From the NCBI GenBank assembly GCA_020629355.1, contig JAHDDM010000058.1, positions 1 to 7,353 on the forward strand: 7,353 nucleotides of DNA, read 5' to 3'. Position numbers and translations under genes: made by a program. The notes under the pieces are model-generated. The model made no database searches, was not told the DNA's origin, and saw only the letters and a list, made by a program, of their open reading frames with translations. The stretch is from Rhodospirillaceae bacterium. GTDB taxonomy: Bacteria; Pseudomonadota; Alphaproteobacteria; JABSOH01. Below, one piece after another: positions 1 through 6,436 of this stretch (within the stretch, counting starts at the first letter, position 1; each line of letters begins with the position of its first letter).

Positions 1-1
1 C

Positions 2-547
2 GAGTTCTCGGCCTTAATCGGGATCGGCCTGCCGCTCTATCTGGTGACCATGGTTTCGCAAAATCTCACGGGATTTGCAGTGCTGAAAGCTTCTGGCTAT
101 GACGACATTCCAAGTCAAAGAATTATCCTGAGTACGGGAATCATCTCTGGCCTTACCGCACCTTTCGGTGCGGTAAGCACCAACTTGGCCGCAATTACCG
201 CCACAATATGCGCTGGCGAAGACTGTCACCCTGATCCGCGTCAACGTTGGAAGGTCGGATATTTTTATGCTCTGGCTTATGCTCTGTTGGCGGTCTTTGC
301 AGCAGGCTTTCTGGGGATGCTCGCCAGTTTTCCGCCGTCTTTAATCGCCAGTATTACAGGCGTTGCACTGTTAGGACCATTTATGGGCGCGCTGGTACAA
401 AGCGTCTCAGAACGCAAAACACATCTTGCGGCTACCACGACTTTTGTTGTGACCGCCTCAGGTGTCGCCTTTGTCGGTATTGGCGCGTCGTTTTGGGGGC
501 TGTGCGCTGGATTAAGTATTCTGGGTCTTCAAAAATTACGCCGATAA
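2..547 (+). CDS. benE: BenE-family benzoate/H+ symporter, 3' part only
   Basis: The reading frame is open from the window edge, giving the last 181 residues of a hydrophobic protein; the 5' part lies outside. BenE transporters are inner-membrane proton symporters for benzoate, usually about 390-400 residues, so roughly half is present. The family signature is clear: a stretch like NLTGFAVLKASGY, then APFGAVSTNLAAITATICAG followed by HPDPRQRW, matching the conserved BenE block with its Asn-Leu-Ala-Ala-Ile-Thr core. Several hydrophobic segments follow, and the protein ends in a short basic tail (KLRR). The stop codon TAA at 545-547 lies inside the 3' end of convergent aat, overlapping it by 19 bp. 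No benzoate-degradation genes are visible, so the substrate is inferred from the family alone. Family assignment is strong; transport specificity is less certain. Confidence 0.88.
   Translation, partial: EFSALIGIGLPLYLVTMVSQNLTGFAVLKASGYDDIPSQRIILSTGIISGLTAPFGAVSTNLAAITATICAGEDCHPDPRQRWKVGYFYALAYALLAVFAAGFLGMLASFPPSLIASITGVALLGPFMGALVQSVSERKTHLAATTTFVVTASGVAFVGIGASFWGLCAGLSILGLQKLRR
152..177. repeat. Perfect 11-bp inverted repeat inside benE
   Basis: CTTACCGCACC at 152-162 and GGTGCGGTAAG at 167-177 are exact reverse complements separated by the 4-base loop TTTC. The hairpin is wholly within the coding sequence and encodes part of the conserved LTAPFGAVS segment of BenE. No T-tract follows, so it does not look like an intrinsic terminator. 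It may be a chance product of codon choice or an mRNA structure; no function can be assigned. Confidence 0.75.
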
Positions 548-1122
548 CCCAACGCTTCTTCCAATAGGCTATCATAATCTGCACCCGAAACCGTAAAAGC
601 CCCGAACTGCTGAAGGTGCGGCGTGATAAATTGGCAATCGAGCAAAACAAAACCGCGTAGTCTGAGATGTTCGACTAAAGCCACCAGTGCGATTTTACTG
701 GCATCGCGTTTGATAGAGAACATACTTTCGCCGAAAAATGCCCCGCCTAAAGCCACTCCGTACAGTCCGCCAATGAGTGTGTTTTCATCATAGACCTCCA
801 GCGAGTGCGCAAAGCCTTTTTGATGCAATTCCCGATACAGGCGGCGAATATCAGCATTGATCCAGGTGCTCTCGCGTGGGCAACTAAGGGCGTGATCACC
901 TGCACATAACGCCAAGACCTTGGCAAAGTCCTGATTATACTGAATCCTGTAGCCACGTGCGCGTATGGCTTTTTTCAGCGAACGCGGGACATGAAAGCCT
1001 TCATCAAGCGGGATCAAACCGCGCTCTTGCGGCTTAATCCAGTGAAAGCCCTCATCTTCGGCATTTTCCGCCATGGGAAAGATACCAGAAGCGTAGGCAT
1101 TCAAAAGTGTTTCTATATCCAT
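529..1122 (-). CDS. aat: Leucyl/phenylalanyl-tRNA--protein transferase
   Basis: Aat moves Leu or Phe from charged tRNA to the N-terminus of proteins beginning with Arg or Lys, creating a degradation signal for ClpS/ClpAP in the bacterial N-end rule; it is cytoplasmic. The 197-residue product shows the family hallmarks: the N-terminal AYASGIFPMAE (residues 10-19), HWIKPQERGLIPLD (27-40), STWIN (85-89), GGAFFGESMFS (126-136) with Glu132, and LLDCQ (160-164) with Asp162 and Gln164. The last two blocks match those holding the catalytic Glu and Gln of the E. coli enzyme. E. coli Aat is 234 residues; the short N-terminus seen here is normal for alphaproteobacterial members. The ATG at 1120-1122 directly abuts the rnhA stop codon, so translation is probably coupled. 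Its 3' end overlaps convergent benE by 19 bp. Confidence 0.95.
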   Translation of the reverse strand: MDIETLLNAYASGIFPMAENAEDEGFHWIKPQERGLIPLDEGFHVPRSLKKAIRARGYRIQYNQDFAKVLALCAGDHALSCPRESTWINADIRRLYRELHQKGFAHSLEVYDENTLIGGLYGVALGGAFFGESMFSIKRDASKIALVALVEHLRLRGFVLLDCQFITPHLQQFGAFTVSGADYDSLLEEALGYRRNF

Positions 1123-1557
1123 TTATCGCGCTTCAGATAGCCCCTTCCGCGCCAGCTCATCAGCCCTTTCATTCCACCTGTTGCCAGCATGACCCTTAAC
1201 CCAACGCCAATCGACTTTAAGCCGTATAGTCTGTTGGTCAATAGCCTGCCAAAGGTCTTGGTTTTTCACCGCTTTACGTTGGCTGGTGCGCCAGCCGTTT
1301 CTTTTCCAGCCCAGAATCCATTTCGTAATGCCGTCTTTAACATAACTGCTATCGGTGTACAGAATAAGTTCCTGCCCATCTGGAAAAAGCTCCAGAGCCT
1401 GAACCACCGCCGTCATTTCCATCCGATTATTGGTGGTTTGCTGTTCACCACCGCAAAGCTCCTGAGGCTCAGGCTTGCCTAAAATCACTACACCCCAACC
1501 ACCAGGACCTGGATTACCACTACACGCACCATCAGTATAAATTTCAATATTCTGCAT
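1123..1557 (-). CDS. rnhA: Ribonuclease HI
   Basis: RNase HI cuts the RNA strand of RNA:DNA hybrids, removing R-loops and helping clear primers in the cytoplasm. The 144-residue length is close to the E. coli enzyme (155). All active-site positions are present: Asp9 in [16 protein letters not shown], Glu47 in NNRMEMTA, Asp69 in YTDSSYV, His123 in [14 protein letters not shown] and Asp133 in the same block. The basic aromatic segment around residues 80-100 ([11 protein letters not shown]) corresponds to the basic protrusion or handle that aids hybrid binding. The start ATG (1555-1557) shares one base with the thrB stop in a TAATG arrangement, and the stop touches the aat start, placing rnhA firmly inside the ispH-thrB-rnhA-aat unit. 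Adjacent thrB and rnhA are common in alphaproteobacteria. Confidence 0.97.
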   Translation of the reverse strand: MQNIEIYTDGACSGNPGPGGWGVVILGKPEPQELCGGEQQTTNNRMEMTAVVQALELFPDGQELILYTDSSYVKDGITKWILGWKRNGWRTSQRKAVKNQDLWQAIDQQTIRLKVDWRWVKGHAGNRWNERADELARKGLSEAR

Positions 1558-2525
1558 TATTCATCAAATCCGTAAAAGGTCGGGCTTTCCTGTTTCAAAT
1601 GTAACCGTAAAGAACGAACATATTCCATCGGGTCTTTACGCTTAACCACTGCATCTTTCGGCGTATTGACCCAATCATAGATGCGGGTAAGCAAGAACCG
1701 TAACGAACAGGCACGCAACATCAACAGAAATACATCGCGCTCTGCGGCGCTGATGGGGCGGTGTTCCTGATAGCCTTGCAATAAAGCACGGCTATTGGAA
1801 TAATAAAAACTGCCATAAGGGCTGATCGACCAAGCGTTCAGCGTGACCGCAAGATCGTAAATCAGTAGTTCTTCACAGGCAAAGTAGAAATCAATCACGC
1901 CAGTAATTTCTGTACCCGTAAAGAGAATATTATCAGGGAACAGGTCGGCATGACAAATACCGCGAGGCAAATCTTCTGGCCATTCTGTTGCCACAGCCTC
2001 CAGAACCTGCTGAATATCATCTTCCAAGCCAACCGCAATACCTTCGGCGGCATCTCGGCAAGAGGCAAACAAGTCATGCCAGCTTGCCATGCCCATACTA
2101 TTCTTGCGCCAGGGTTTGCGAAAATCCGCACAGGCCAGGTGCATTTTCGCCAAATGCGCGCCAACTTGACGACAGTGCCTGGTGCTTGGTGCAGTGGTGG
2201 AAACCCCGCGCAAAAACGGAAACAAAGCCGCTGGTCTTCCTGCTAATGTTGCCAAGCCTTCACCACGTTGGTTTTTTATTGGCGGTGGACAGGGATAGTC
2301 TTTTGCGCCAAGATGCTCAAGCAAGTCCATGAAAAACGGCAAGTCATCAGGATTGACGCGCTGTTCATACAGGGTCAAAATATAGTCACCCGCCTCAGTA
2401 CTGAGGAAATAATTCGTATTCTCAACACCCTCGATCAGCCCTTTCAGGCTGGTGGCAGAACCCACAGTATAGTCTGCAAGAAATGCCTCAAGCTGTTCGG
2501 TATTGACCTCAGTATAGACTGCCAT
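1557..2525 (-). CDS. thrB: Homoserine kinase, APH-like ThrB type
   Basis: It phosphorylates L-homoserine to O-phospho-L-homoserine, the substrate of threonine synthase, in the cytoplasm. This is not the GHMP-kinase ThrB of E. coli but the aminoglycoside-phosphotransferase-fold type found in Pseudomonas and alphaproteobacteria; 322 residues is the usual length. Evidence: the N-terminal MAVYTEV start and the GVENTNYFL (33-41) and YILTLYE (48-54) segments of the nucleotide-binding lobe, the Brenner-type catalytic loop CHADLFPDN (191-199) with Asp194 and Asn199, and the metal-binding [16 protein letters not shown] (211-226) with Asp212. The start ATG at 2523-2525 has a GGAG Shine-Dalgarno sequence 9 nt upstream that overlaps the end of ispH, only 6 bp away. 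The stop overlaps the rnhA start by one base. Confidence 0.95.
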   Translation of the reverse strand: MAVYTEVNTEQLEAFLADYTVGSATSLKGLIEGVENTNYFLSTEAGDYILTLYEQRVNPDDLPFFMDLLEHLGAKDYPCPPPIKNQRGEGLATLAGRPAALFPFLRGVSTTAPSTRHCRQVGAHLAKMHLACADFRKPWRKNSMGMASWHDLFASCRDAAEGIAVGLEDDIQQVLEAVATEWPEDLPRGICHADLFPDNILFTGTEITGVIDFYFACEELLIYDLAVTLNAWSISPYGSFYYSNSRALLQGYQEHRPISAAERDVFLLMLRACSLRFLLTRIYDWVNTPKDAVVKRKDPMEYVRSLRLHLKQESPTFYGFDE

Positions 2526-2531
2526 GATTAC

Positions 2532-3482
2532 TTACTCCGATACAACATTCGCCACCACACGAGGCAAGCGAAAATGCACGTTTTCTTCGATGTGATTCAA
2601 CAAAGAAATTTCCGTCTCGAAACGCGCCTCACAAGCTGTAATGACCCCTTGCACCAATTCCTCTGGTGCCGAAGCCCCCGCCGTCAAACCAAGGCAAGAC
2701 CTGCCCACAAACCAAGACCAATCAATATCATCGTGGCTGGCAATTAAATGCACAGCACTGCAACCAGACTGCCGCGCAACCTCGACAAGACGGTTGGAAT
2801 TCGAGGAATTCTCCGCCCCGATCACCAGAATTAAATCCGCTTCTTCTGCAAGTGCGCGCACGGCATCTTGGCGATTGCTGGTGGCATAACAGATATCACT
2901 TTTCTTGGGCTTGCGAATCTTCGGAAACCGCGCCATAAGCCGCGCGATAATATCTTGGGTATCCGTGACCGATAAAGTCGTCTGGGTCACATAGGCAAGC
3001 GGGGTATCAGCAGAAAAATCTAATCCGTCAACGTCTTCCACGGTCTCCACCAGCACCACCGCACCAGAGGGCAACTGTCCCATGGTGCCCATAACCTCAG
3101 GATGTCCCGCATGACCAATAAGAATTAACGTACAACCATCATTGTAGAAACGCTGTGCGCCCTTATGTACCTTGCTGACCAAAGGACAGGTTGCGTCAAT
3201 ATAGTCCAATTCACGTTCCTCAGCGTCCTTAAAGACTTGTTTTGCCACGCCATGCGCCGAAAAAATCACCTGCGCGCCTTCTGGCACAGCATCCAGTTCA
3301 TCGACAAATATCGCGCCTTTGGCCTTGAGACCATCAACGACATAACGATTATGGACAATTTCATGGCGGACATAAATCGGCGCACCGTATTTGATCAAGG
3401 CATTCTCGACGATACGAATAGCGCGTTCTACTCCAGCACAAAACCCGCGTGGGCTGGCCAATGTGATTTTTAAGTGAGACAT
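2532..3482 (-). CDS. ispH: 4-hydroxy-3-methylbut-2-enyl diphosphate reductase (LytB)
   Basis: IspH is the last enzyme of the MEP pathway. It uses an iron-sulfur cluster to reduce HMBPP to isopentenyl and dimethylallyl diphosphate in the cytoplasm. The 316-residue protein carries the three cluster cysteines: Cys15 in PRGFCAGV, Cys99 in DATCPLV and Cys198 in [11 protein letters not shown]. Substrate-binding and catalytic residues are also present: His44 in VHNRYVV, His77 in FSAHGV, and His127 and Glu129 in [13 protein letters not shown]. The C-terminal [11 protein letters not shown] and [11 protein letters not shown] blocks are typical. The start is fixed by alignment and by an in-frame TAA just upstream at 3492-3494. 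No good Shine-Dalgarno sequence precedes the ATG; the leader is A-rich. The first 52 bp are part of a 155-bp tandem duplication, so a second, truncated ispH start lies upstream. Confidence 0.98.
   Translation of the reverse strand: MSHLKITLASPRGFCAGVERAIRIVENALIKYGAPIYVRHEIVHNRYVVDGLKAKGAIFVDELDAVPEGAQVIFSAHGVAKQVFKDAEERELDYIDATCPLVSKVHKGAQRFYNDGCTLILIGHAGHPEVMGTMGQLPSGAVVLVETVEDVDGLDFSADTPLAYVTQTTLSVTDTQDIIARLMARFPKIRKPKKSDICYATSNRQDAVRALAEEADLILVIGAENSSNSNRLVEVARQSGCSAVHLIASHDDIDWSWFVGRSCLGLTAGASAPEELVQGVITACEARFETEISLLNHIEENVHFRLPRVVANVVSE
2535..2538 (-). promoter_or_regulatory. Shine-Dalgarno site of thrB
   Basis: GGAG on the minus strand lies 9 nt before the thrB ATG and is made from the last two sense codons of ispH (TCG GAG) just before its TAA. 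It supports the chosen thrB start and suggests that ribosomes finishing ispH re-initiate at thrB. Confidence 0.7.
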
Positions 3483-3487
3483 GATTG

Positions 3488-3523
3488 TTACTTATCTTTT
3501 TCTTTTTTTCCTTGTCGCATCAT
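3488..3523 (-). CDS. Possible 11-residue upstream ORF before ispH
   Basis: This tiny ORF would encode [11 protein letters not shown], strongly basic and lysine-rich. It is preceded by the best ribosome-binding site in the leader, GAGGGG at 3529-3534, whose GAGG core lies 7 nt before the first ATG and 10 nt before the second. It ends in TAA only 5 nt before the ispH ATG, in a different frame from ispH. Since ispH lacks a clear Shine-Dalgarno sequence, the ORF could deliver ribosomes to ispH by re-initiation. The A-rich sequence could equally produce it by chance; no known leader peptide is recognised. Confidence 0.35.
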   Translation of the reverse strand: MMRQGKKEKDK

Positions 3524-3530
3524 CTTATCC

Positions 3531-3585
3531 CCTCACACGCGCTCGAACCGATCCTCGCTTCTTGCGCTCTGTTCGCGGGATGAGG
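3531..3585 (-). promoter_or_regulatory. Imperfect leader hairpin covering the upstream Shine-Dalgarno (copy 1)
   Basis: On the minus-strand RNA, CCTCA (3585-3581) can pair with TGAGG (3535-3531), and CGCGAAC (3577-3571) with GTTCG plus CG (3548-3544 and 3541-3540) leaving a 2-nt bulge. A loop of about 22 nt separates them. The outer TGAGG contains the GAGG core of the ribosome-binding site for the 11-codon ORF, so folding would hide it. No U-tract follows, which argues against an intrinsic terminator. The fold was worked out by hand, without an energy calculation. Confidence 0.4.
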
Positions 3586-3637
3586 CTCCAGCACAAAACC
3601 CGCGTGGGCTGGCCAATGTGATTTTTAAGTGAGACAT
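3533..3637 (-). pseudogene. Truncated duplicate of the ispH 5' end
   Basis: The outer copy of the duplication carries a second ispH ATG at 3635-3637. The reading frame gives the 17 genuine IspH residues [17 protein letters not shown], including the first cluster cysteine, and then crosses the junction into leader sequence to give ASSREQSARSEDRFERV and a TGA stop, 34 residues in total. Without the other two cluster cysteines and the rest of the enzyme it cannot be a reductase. Its start has the same leader as intact ispH, so it may be translated. Its TGA (3533-3535) overlaps the GAGGGG ribosome-binding site of the next upstream ORF. It is a by-product of the duplication. Confidence 0.85.
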
Positions 3638-3642
3638 GATTG

Positions 3643-3740
3643 TTACTTATCTTTTTCTTTTTTTCCTTGTCGCATCATCTTATCCCCTCACACGCGCTCG
3701 AACCGATCCTCGCTTCTTGCGCTCTGTTCGCGGGATGAGG
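3643..3740 (-). promoter_or_regulatory. Second copy of the ispH leader (hairpin, Shine-Dalgarno, upstream ORF)
   Basis: This is the outer duplicate of the leader: hairpin arms at 3736-3740 and 3686-3690, GAGGGG at 3684-3689, and the 11-codon lysine-rich ORF at 3643-3678 ending 5 nt before the truncated ispH start. The hairpin begins 3 nt after the yqgE stop, which is the native junction. A transcript coming from yqgE would pass through two identical leader modules before reaching intact ispH. No clear sigma-70 promoter was found inside the unit. Confidence 0.5.
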
Positions 3741-3743
3741 TTT

Positions 3744-4340
3744 CTAAGCTGAACCCGAAGTCTCCATAAATCGCGTTGGCTCAAGACCAACAGATTCATA
3801 GCCAATATGCCAACGCGCATCAACAGGAACATCAAACAGTAAAGCCTCGCTACCTTCGGCAACCAGCCAAGCATTTTCCTGCAATTCACGCTCAAGCTGA
3901 CCGCTATCCCAACCCGCATAGCCCAACGCCATAAGACGCTTGCGCGGCCCTGTATTACCCGCAATATGACGGACAACATCAATGGTTGCCGTTAAATTCA
4001 CATGGGGAAAGATACTCTGCGTCTCAGGACTAACATATTCATCGGTATGCAAGACAAAGCCGCGCACACTCTCGACGGGACCGCCAAAATAAATCGGCTC
4101 TGCACCCGTGATGCTATCGGTCTCGAGGTCAAATTGCTTAATCAATTCGCCAACCTGCATATTCGGCAAAGGCTTGTTCAGGATAATCCCCATCGCGCCT
4201 TCAGCATTGTGTTGACACAGCAAAATTACCGCTTGGCGAAACCGCCCATCCGTCATATTCGGACTGGCGAGTAAAATTTTCCCTGCCAAATAGCCCTCAG
4301 AGGAACTCATGGAATATAATGGTGGATCATCAAGATTCAT
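3744..4340 (-). CDS. yqgE: YqgE/AlgH family protein (UPF0301, DUF179)
   Basis: A conserved cytoplasmic protein of unknown biochemical role; the AlgH name comes from a proposed regulatory link to alginate in Pseudomonas. The 198-residue product has the family blocks in order: GYLAGKILLASPNM (16-29), GAMGIILNKPL (48-58), YFGGPVE (84-90), GFVLHTDEY (94-102) and ALGYAGWDSGQLERELQENA (138-157). No signal peptide or membrane segment is seen. The ATG at 4338-4340 is preferred because a weak GAG lies about 7 nt upstream; a second ATG ten codons in (MSSSEGYLAG) would also fit the family N-terminus but has no Shine-Dalgarno sequence. It is divergent from the disulfide reductase gene and upstream of ispH on the same strand, possibly co-transcribed with it. 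Confidence 0.95.
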   Translation of the reverse strand: MNLDDPPLYSMSSSEGYLAGKILLASPNMTDGRFRQAVILLCQHNAEGAMGIILNKPLPNMQVGELIKQFDLETDSITGAEPIYFGGPVESVRGFVLHTDEYVSPETQSIFPHVNLTATIDVVRHIAGNTGPRKRLMALGYAGWDSGQLERELQENAWLVAEGSEALLFDVPVDARWHIGYESVGLEPTRFMETSGSA

Positions 4341-4362
4341 AGCGGTCTCAGCTTGTTTATGC

Positions 4363-4391
4363 TACATAATTAACAATTTTTCTGTCCTCAA
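4363..4391 (-). promoter_or_regulatory. Weak candidate promoter for yqgE
   Basis: On the minus strand, TTGAGG (4386-4391) and TATGTA (4363-4368) are spaced by 17 bp, upstream of the yqgE ATG. The match to sigma-70 consensus is 4 of 6 and 3 of 6. It is offered only because the roughly 70-bp divergent gap must hold yqgE's promoter unless transcription starts inside the opposite gene. Confidence 0.3.
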
Positions 4392-4399
4392 TACCAGTC

Positions 4400-4405
4400 T
4401 ATAAT
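4400..4405 (+). promoter_or_regulatory. Candidate -10 box of the disulfide reductase gene
   Basis: TATAAT is a perfect -10 hexamer, but no good -35 sits 16-18 bp upstream (T-rich sequence only). Transcription would begin about 6-8 nt downstream, at or next to the ATG at 4412. Together with the absence of any Shine-Dalgarno sequence, this suggests a leaderless or near-leaderless mRNA. Confidence 0.45.
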
Positions 4406-4411
4406 TTCGTG

Positions 4412-6424
4412 ATGCTACAATTTTTACGCTTTTTCTTGGCAATTTTGTGTGTCGCACAAATGGCTTCCCTCGCCTATGCTGTTAAGACCGATCAAGCAGA
4501 AGTCTCATTATTGTCCGCACGGCAAAGCTTCACCCCCGAACAGCAACAGCTGGCGTTTGGGCTGAAATTTCAACTACAGCCAGACTGGAAAATCTACTGG
4601 CGCGCACCAGGTGCTGGTGGCAAACCGCCGATTCTGCATTGGCAGGAAAAGTCACGCAATGTCGCGGGACTGGAAATACAATGGCCGTATCCGAAGCGTT
4701 TTCGCACCTATGGCCTGCTTTCGAATGGCTACGAAGGGCATGTTGTCCTACCGCTTATCGTCACACGCAAACCAAATGAGCAAGACCTAGAGTTAAATAT
4801 CACCGTAGATTTTTTTATCTGCAATATTATCTGTATTCCCGATCAAGTCGTGGTGCAACGTACTCTTTCCGTGGGTAATGGCGCGCTGAATCCCGATGAT
4901 TTTCAACGGATTACTGACGCACAAAAGCGTGTACCATCCACCGAATACAGTACATTTACCGTATCCAGGCCAGAGGCCATACAGGGACATGACGGCAGAA
5001 TGCGGATAGATTGGACAGTGGATAATCCCGCCGCTTTCAGCAATATTGATGTATTCTTTGACGCTGAGGCAGAGTTCTCCGAACCTGTTTTTGACTTCAC
5101 GCCTGATAGAAAACAGTTTCGTCTGAGTGTCGAAGCACGGCGCATGAAGCCAGAGAGCGATATTGCATTGGTTTTTCAGGAAAGTGCAGACACATTCAGC
5201 CGCCATGAGTCCACGGATATTATGATTTCTGGTTTGGCTTGGGGTTGGGTACTGCTGTTGGCTTTGGCTGGCGGTATGCTGATCAATGTCATGCCCTGTG
5301 TCCTGCCGGTACTCTTCGTGAAAATATTTGCAGCCCTGAATCACCAAGCCGAAAGAACCCGTCAAGGTTTCTTTGTGATGAGCTTGGGCATTATCTGTAC
5401 CTTTGGCGCGCTTGGCGGAGTGTTTGCAGCATTGCGTGCAGGAGGGGCAGCTCTGCATTGGGGAATGCAGTTCCAACAGCCGATATTTTTAACCGCCATG
5501 GTCTTTGTCTTGATGGCTTTTGCAACACAGCTTTTAGGCTGGTGGCAGATACCATTACCACGCCTATTCTCTGCCCCACAAAAAGGCCTGTTTGGTGATT
5601 TTACCACTGGCATACTCACCGCGATTCTCGCAACACCCTGTTCTGCACCTCTGGTGGGTACAAGCATTGGGCTTGCGCTGTTTGTGCCACCAGTGCAGAT
5701 GATCATTATTCTGCTGACCATGGGGCTAGGCATGGCCTTGCCTTATCTTCTGCTGGCGGCCTATCCACCGATTCTGAAATTGCTCCCCAAACCTGGAAAG
5801 TGGATGGAAACACTCAAAGTTCTACTGGCTTTGAGCGTTTTCGGTACAGCACTTTGGGTCGTCTGGTTACTATTGGCACAGATAGGCATAAATGGTGCGT
5901 TTACGGTACTGATTGTCGCTAGCCTCATGGTCTTTGCCTTGGGCATGGTCAAGTTCCCCGAGACCAAAATTGCCCCGCACCGTTTTAAGCTGGCGGTATT
6001 GCTTGTGTTATTGGGCTTGATGTTGCCGACACGCTTTGAGCCACCTGATACAGCCAGCACCATCTCCGAAGGTTGGCAAGCCTTCGCACCAGAAACAATC
6101 ACGGAACATATTGCCCATGGCAAGACTGTGCTGGTGGATATTAGCGCGGACTGGTGTATCACCTGCCAAGTCAACGATAGATTGGTTTTGAACCAGCCAG
6201 AGATATTGGCATGGCGCAAGCGTGATGCGGTTATGGCCATGCGCGGCGACTGGAGCAGACCTGATGCCAAGATTAAAGCTTTTCTGGCGCGTTATCAAAA
6301 ACAGGCTCTGCCCTTTGCGATTCTCTTTACCCCGCACGCGCCAGAGGGTATCCTACTACCAGAGCTATTGACCATGACCGCATTTCAGCGGATACATCGC
6401 GAGGCCAAAGCGCAAGAATTTTAA
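4412..6424 (+). CDS. dsbD: ScsB/DsbD-like membrane thiol:disulfide reductase
   Basis: Proteins of this family carry electrons from cytoplasmic thioredoxin across the inner membrane to periplasmic thiol partners. From ATG 4412 the product has 670 residues. A signal peptide (about 1-23, ending ASLAYA) leads to a periplasmic domain of about 250 residues with Cys137 and Cys141 in FFICNIICIP. A membrane domain (about 275-540, roughly eight helices) has Cys296 in NVMPCVLPV and Cys410 in ATPCSAPLVG. A C-terminal thioredoxin-like domain has Cys582 and Cys585 in DWCITC and a likely cis-Pro634. All three cysteine pairs are intact. The long N-terminal domain with CX3C favours ScsB over classical DsbD; the symbol given is family-level only. 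A GTG one codon upstream is an alternative start. No Shine-Dalgarno sequence is visible. dapB follows after 12 bp. The periplasmic partner is not in the window. Confidence 0.9.
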   Translation: MLQFLRFFLAILCVAQMASLAYAVKTDQAEVSLLSARQSFTPEQQQLAFGLKFQLQPDWKIYWRAPGAGGKPPILHWQEKSRNVAGLEIQWPYPKRFRTYGLLSNGYEGHVVLPLIVTRKPNEQDLELNITVDFFICNIICIPDQVVVQRTLSVGNGALNPDDFQRITDAQKRVPSTEYSTFTVSRPEAIQGHDGRMRIDWTVDNPAAFSNIDVFFDAEAEFSEPVFDFTPDRKQFRLSVEARRMKPESDIALVFQESADTFSRHESTDIMISGLAWGWVLLLALAGGMLINVMPCVLPVLFVKIFAALNHQAERTRQGFFVMSLGIICTFGALGGVFAALRAGGAALHWGMQFQQPIFLTAMVFVLMAFATQLLGWWQIPLPRLFSAPQKGLFGDFTTGILTAILATPCSAPLVGTSIGLALFVPPVQMIIILLTMGLGMALPYLLLAAYPPILKLLPKPGKWMETLKVLLALSVFGTALWVVWLLLAQIGINGAFTVLIVASLMVFALGMVKFPETKIAPHRFKLAVLLVLLGLMLPTRFEPPDTASTISEGWQAFAPETITEHIAHGKTVLVDISADWCITCQVNDRLVLNQPEILAWRKRDAVMAMRGDWSRPDAKIKAFLARYQKQALPFAILFTPHAPEGILLPELLTMTAFQRIHREAKAQEF

Positions 6425-6436
6425 GAAAGAAGAACA

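Larger units (their letters stand above)
3431..3740. repeat. Perfect 155-bp tandem duplication of the ispH leader and start
   Basis: Bases 3431-3585 and 3586-3740 are identical over all 155 positions when compared by eye. The unit covers the first 52 bp of ispH (17 codons plus one base) and the 103 bp upstream. The left edge of copy 1 runs into intact ispH, and the right edge of copy 2 ends 3 bp before the yqgE stop codon. Removing one unit gives a normal yqgE-ispH spacing of about 106 bp. Bases flanking the edges (a at 3430, t at 3741) do not extend the match, so there is no visible homology at the junction 3585/3586. Perfect identity means either a very recent event or an assembly artefact. 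Confidence 0.97.

Noticed and set aside
521..552. GGGT ... ACCC around the benE/aat ends as a possible terminator.
   Set aside because: The arms are only 4-5 bp with a loop of about 20 nt and no T-tract, so a stable hairpin is unlikely.
2268..2747. A 159-codon plus-strand open frame across the thrB-ispH junction.
   Set aside because: It is antisense to two conserved genes, matches no family I recognise and has no sensible ribosome-binding site.
2798..2815. Closely spaced GGAATTC repeats in ispH.
   Set aside because: They encode the conserved ENSSNSNR segment of IspH and are explained by coding.
3483..3523. A -1 slip at the A7 run could in principle fuse the upstream ORF to the ispH frame.
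   Set aside because: An in-frame TAA at 3492-3494 follows the run in the ispH frame, so no fusion protein would result.
4793..5476. A 227-codon open frame on the minus strand inside the disulfide reductase gene.
   Set aside because: It is antisense to a clearly conserved gene, has no recognisable motifs and an odd composition; it is a shadow ORF.
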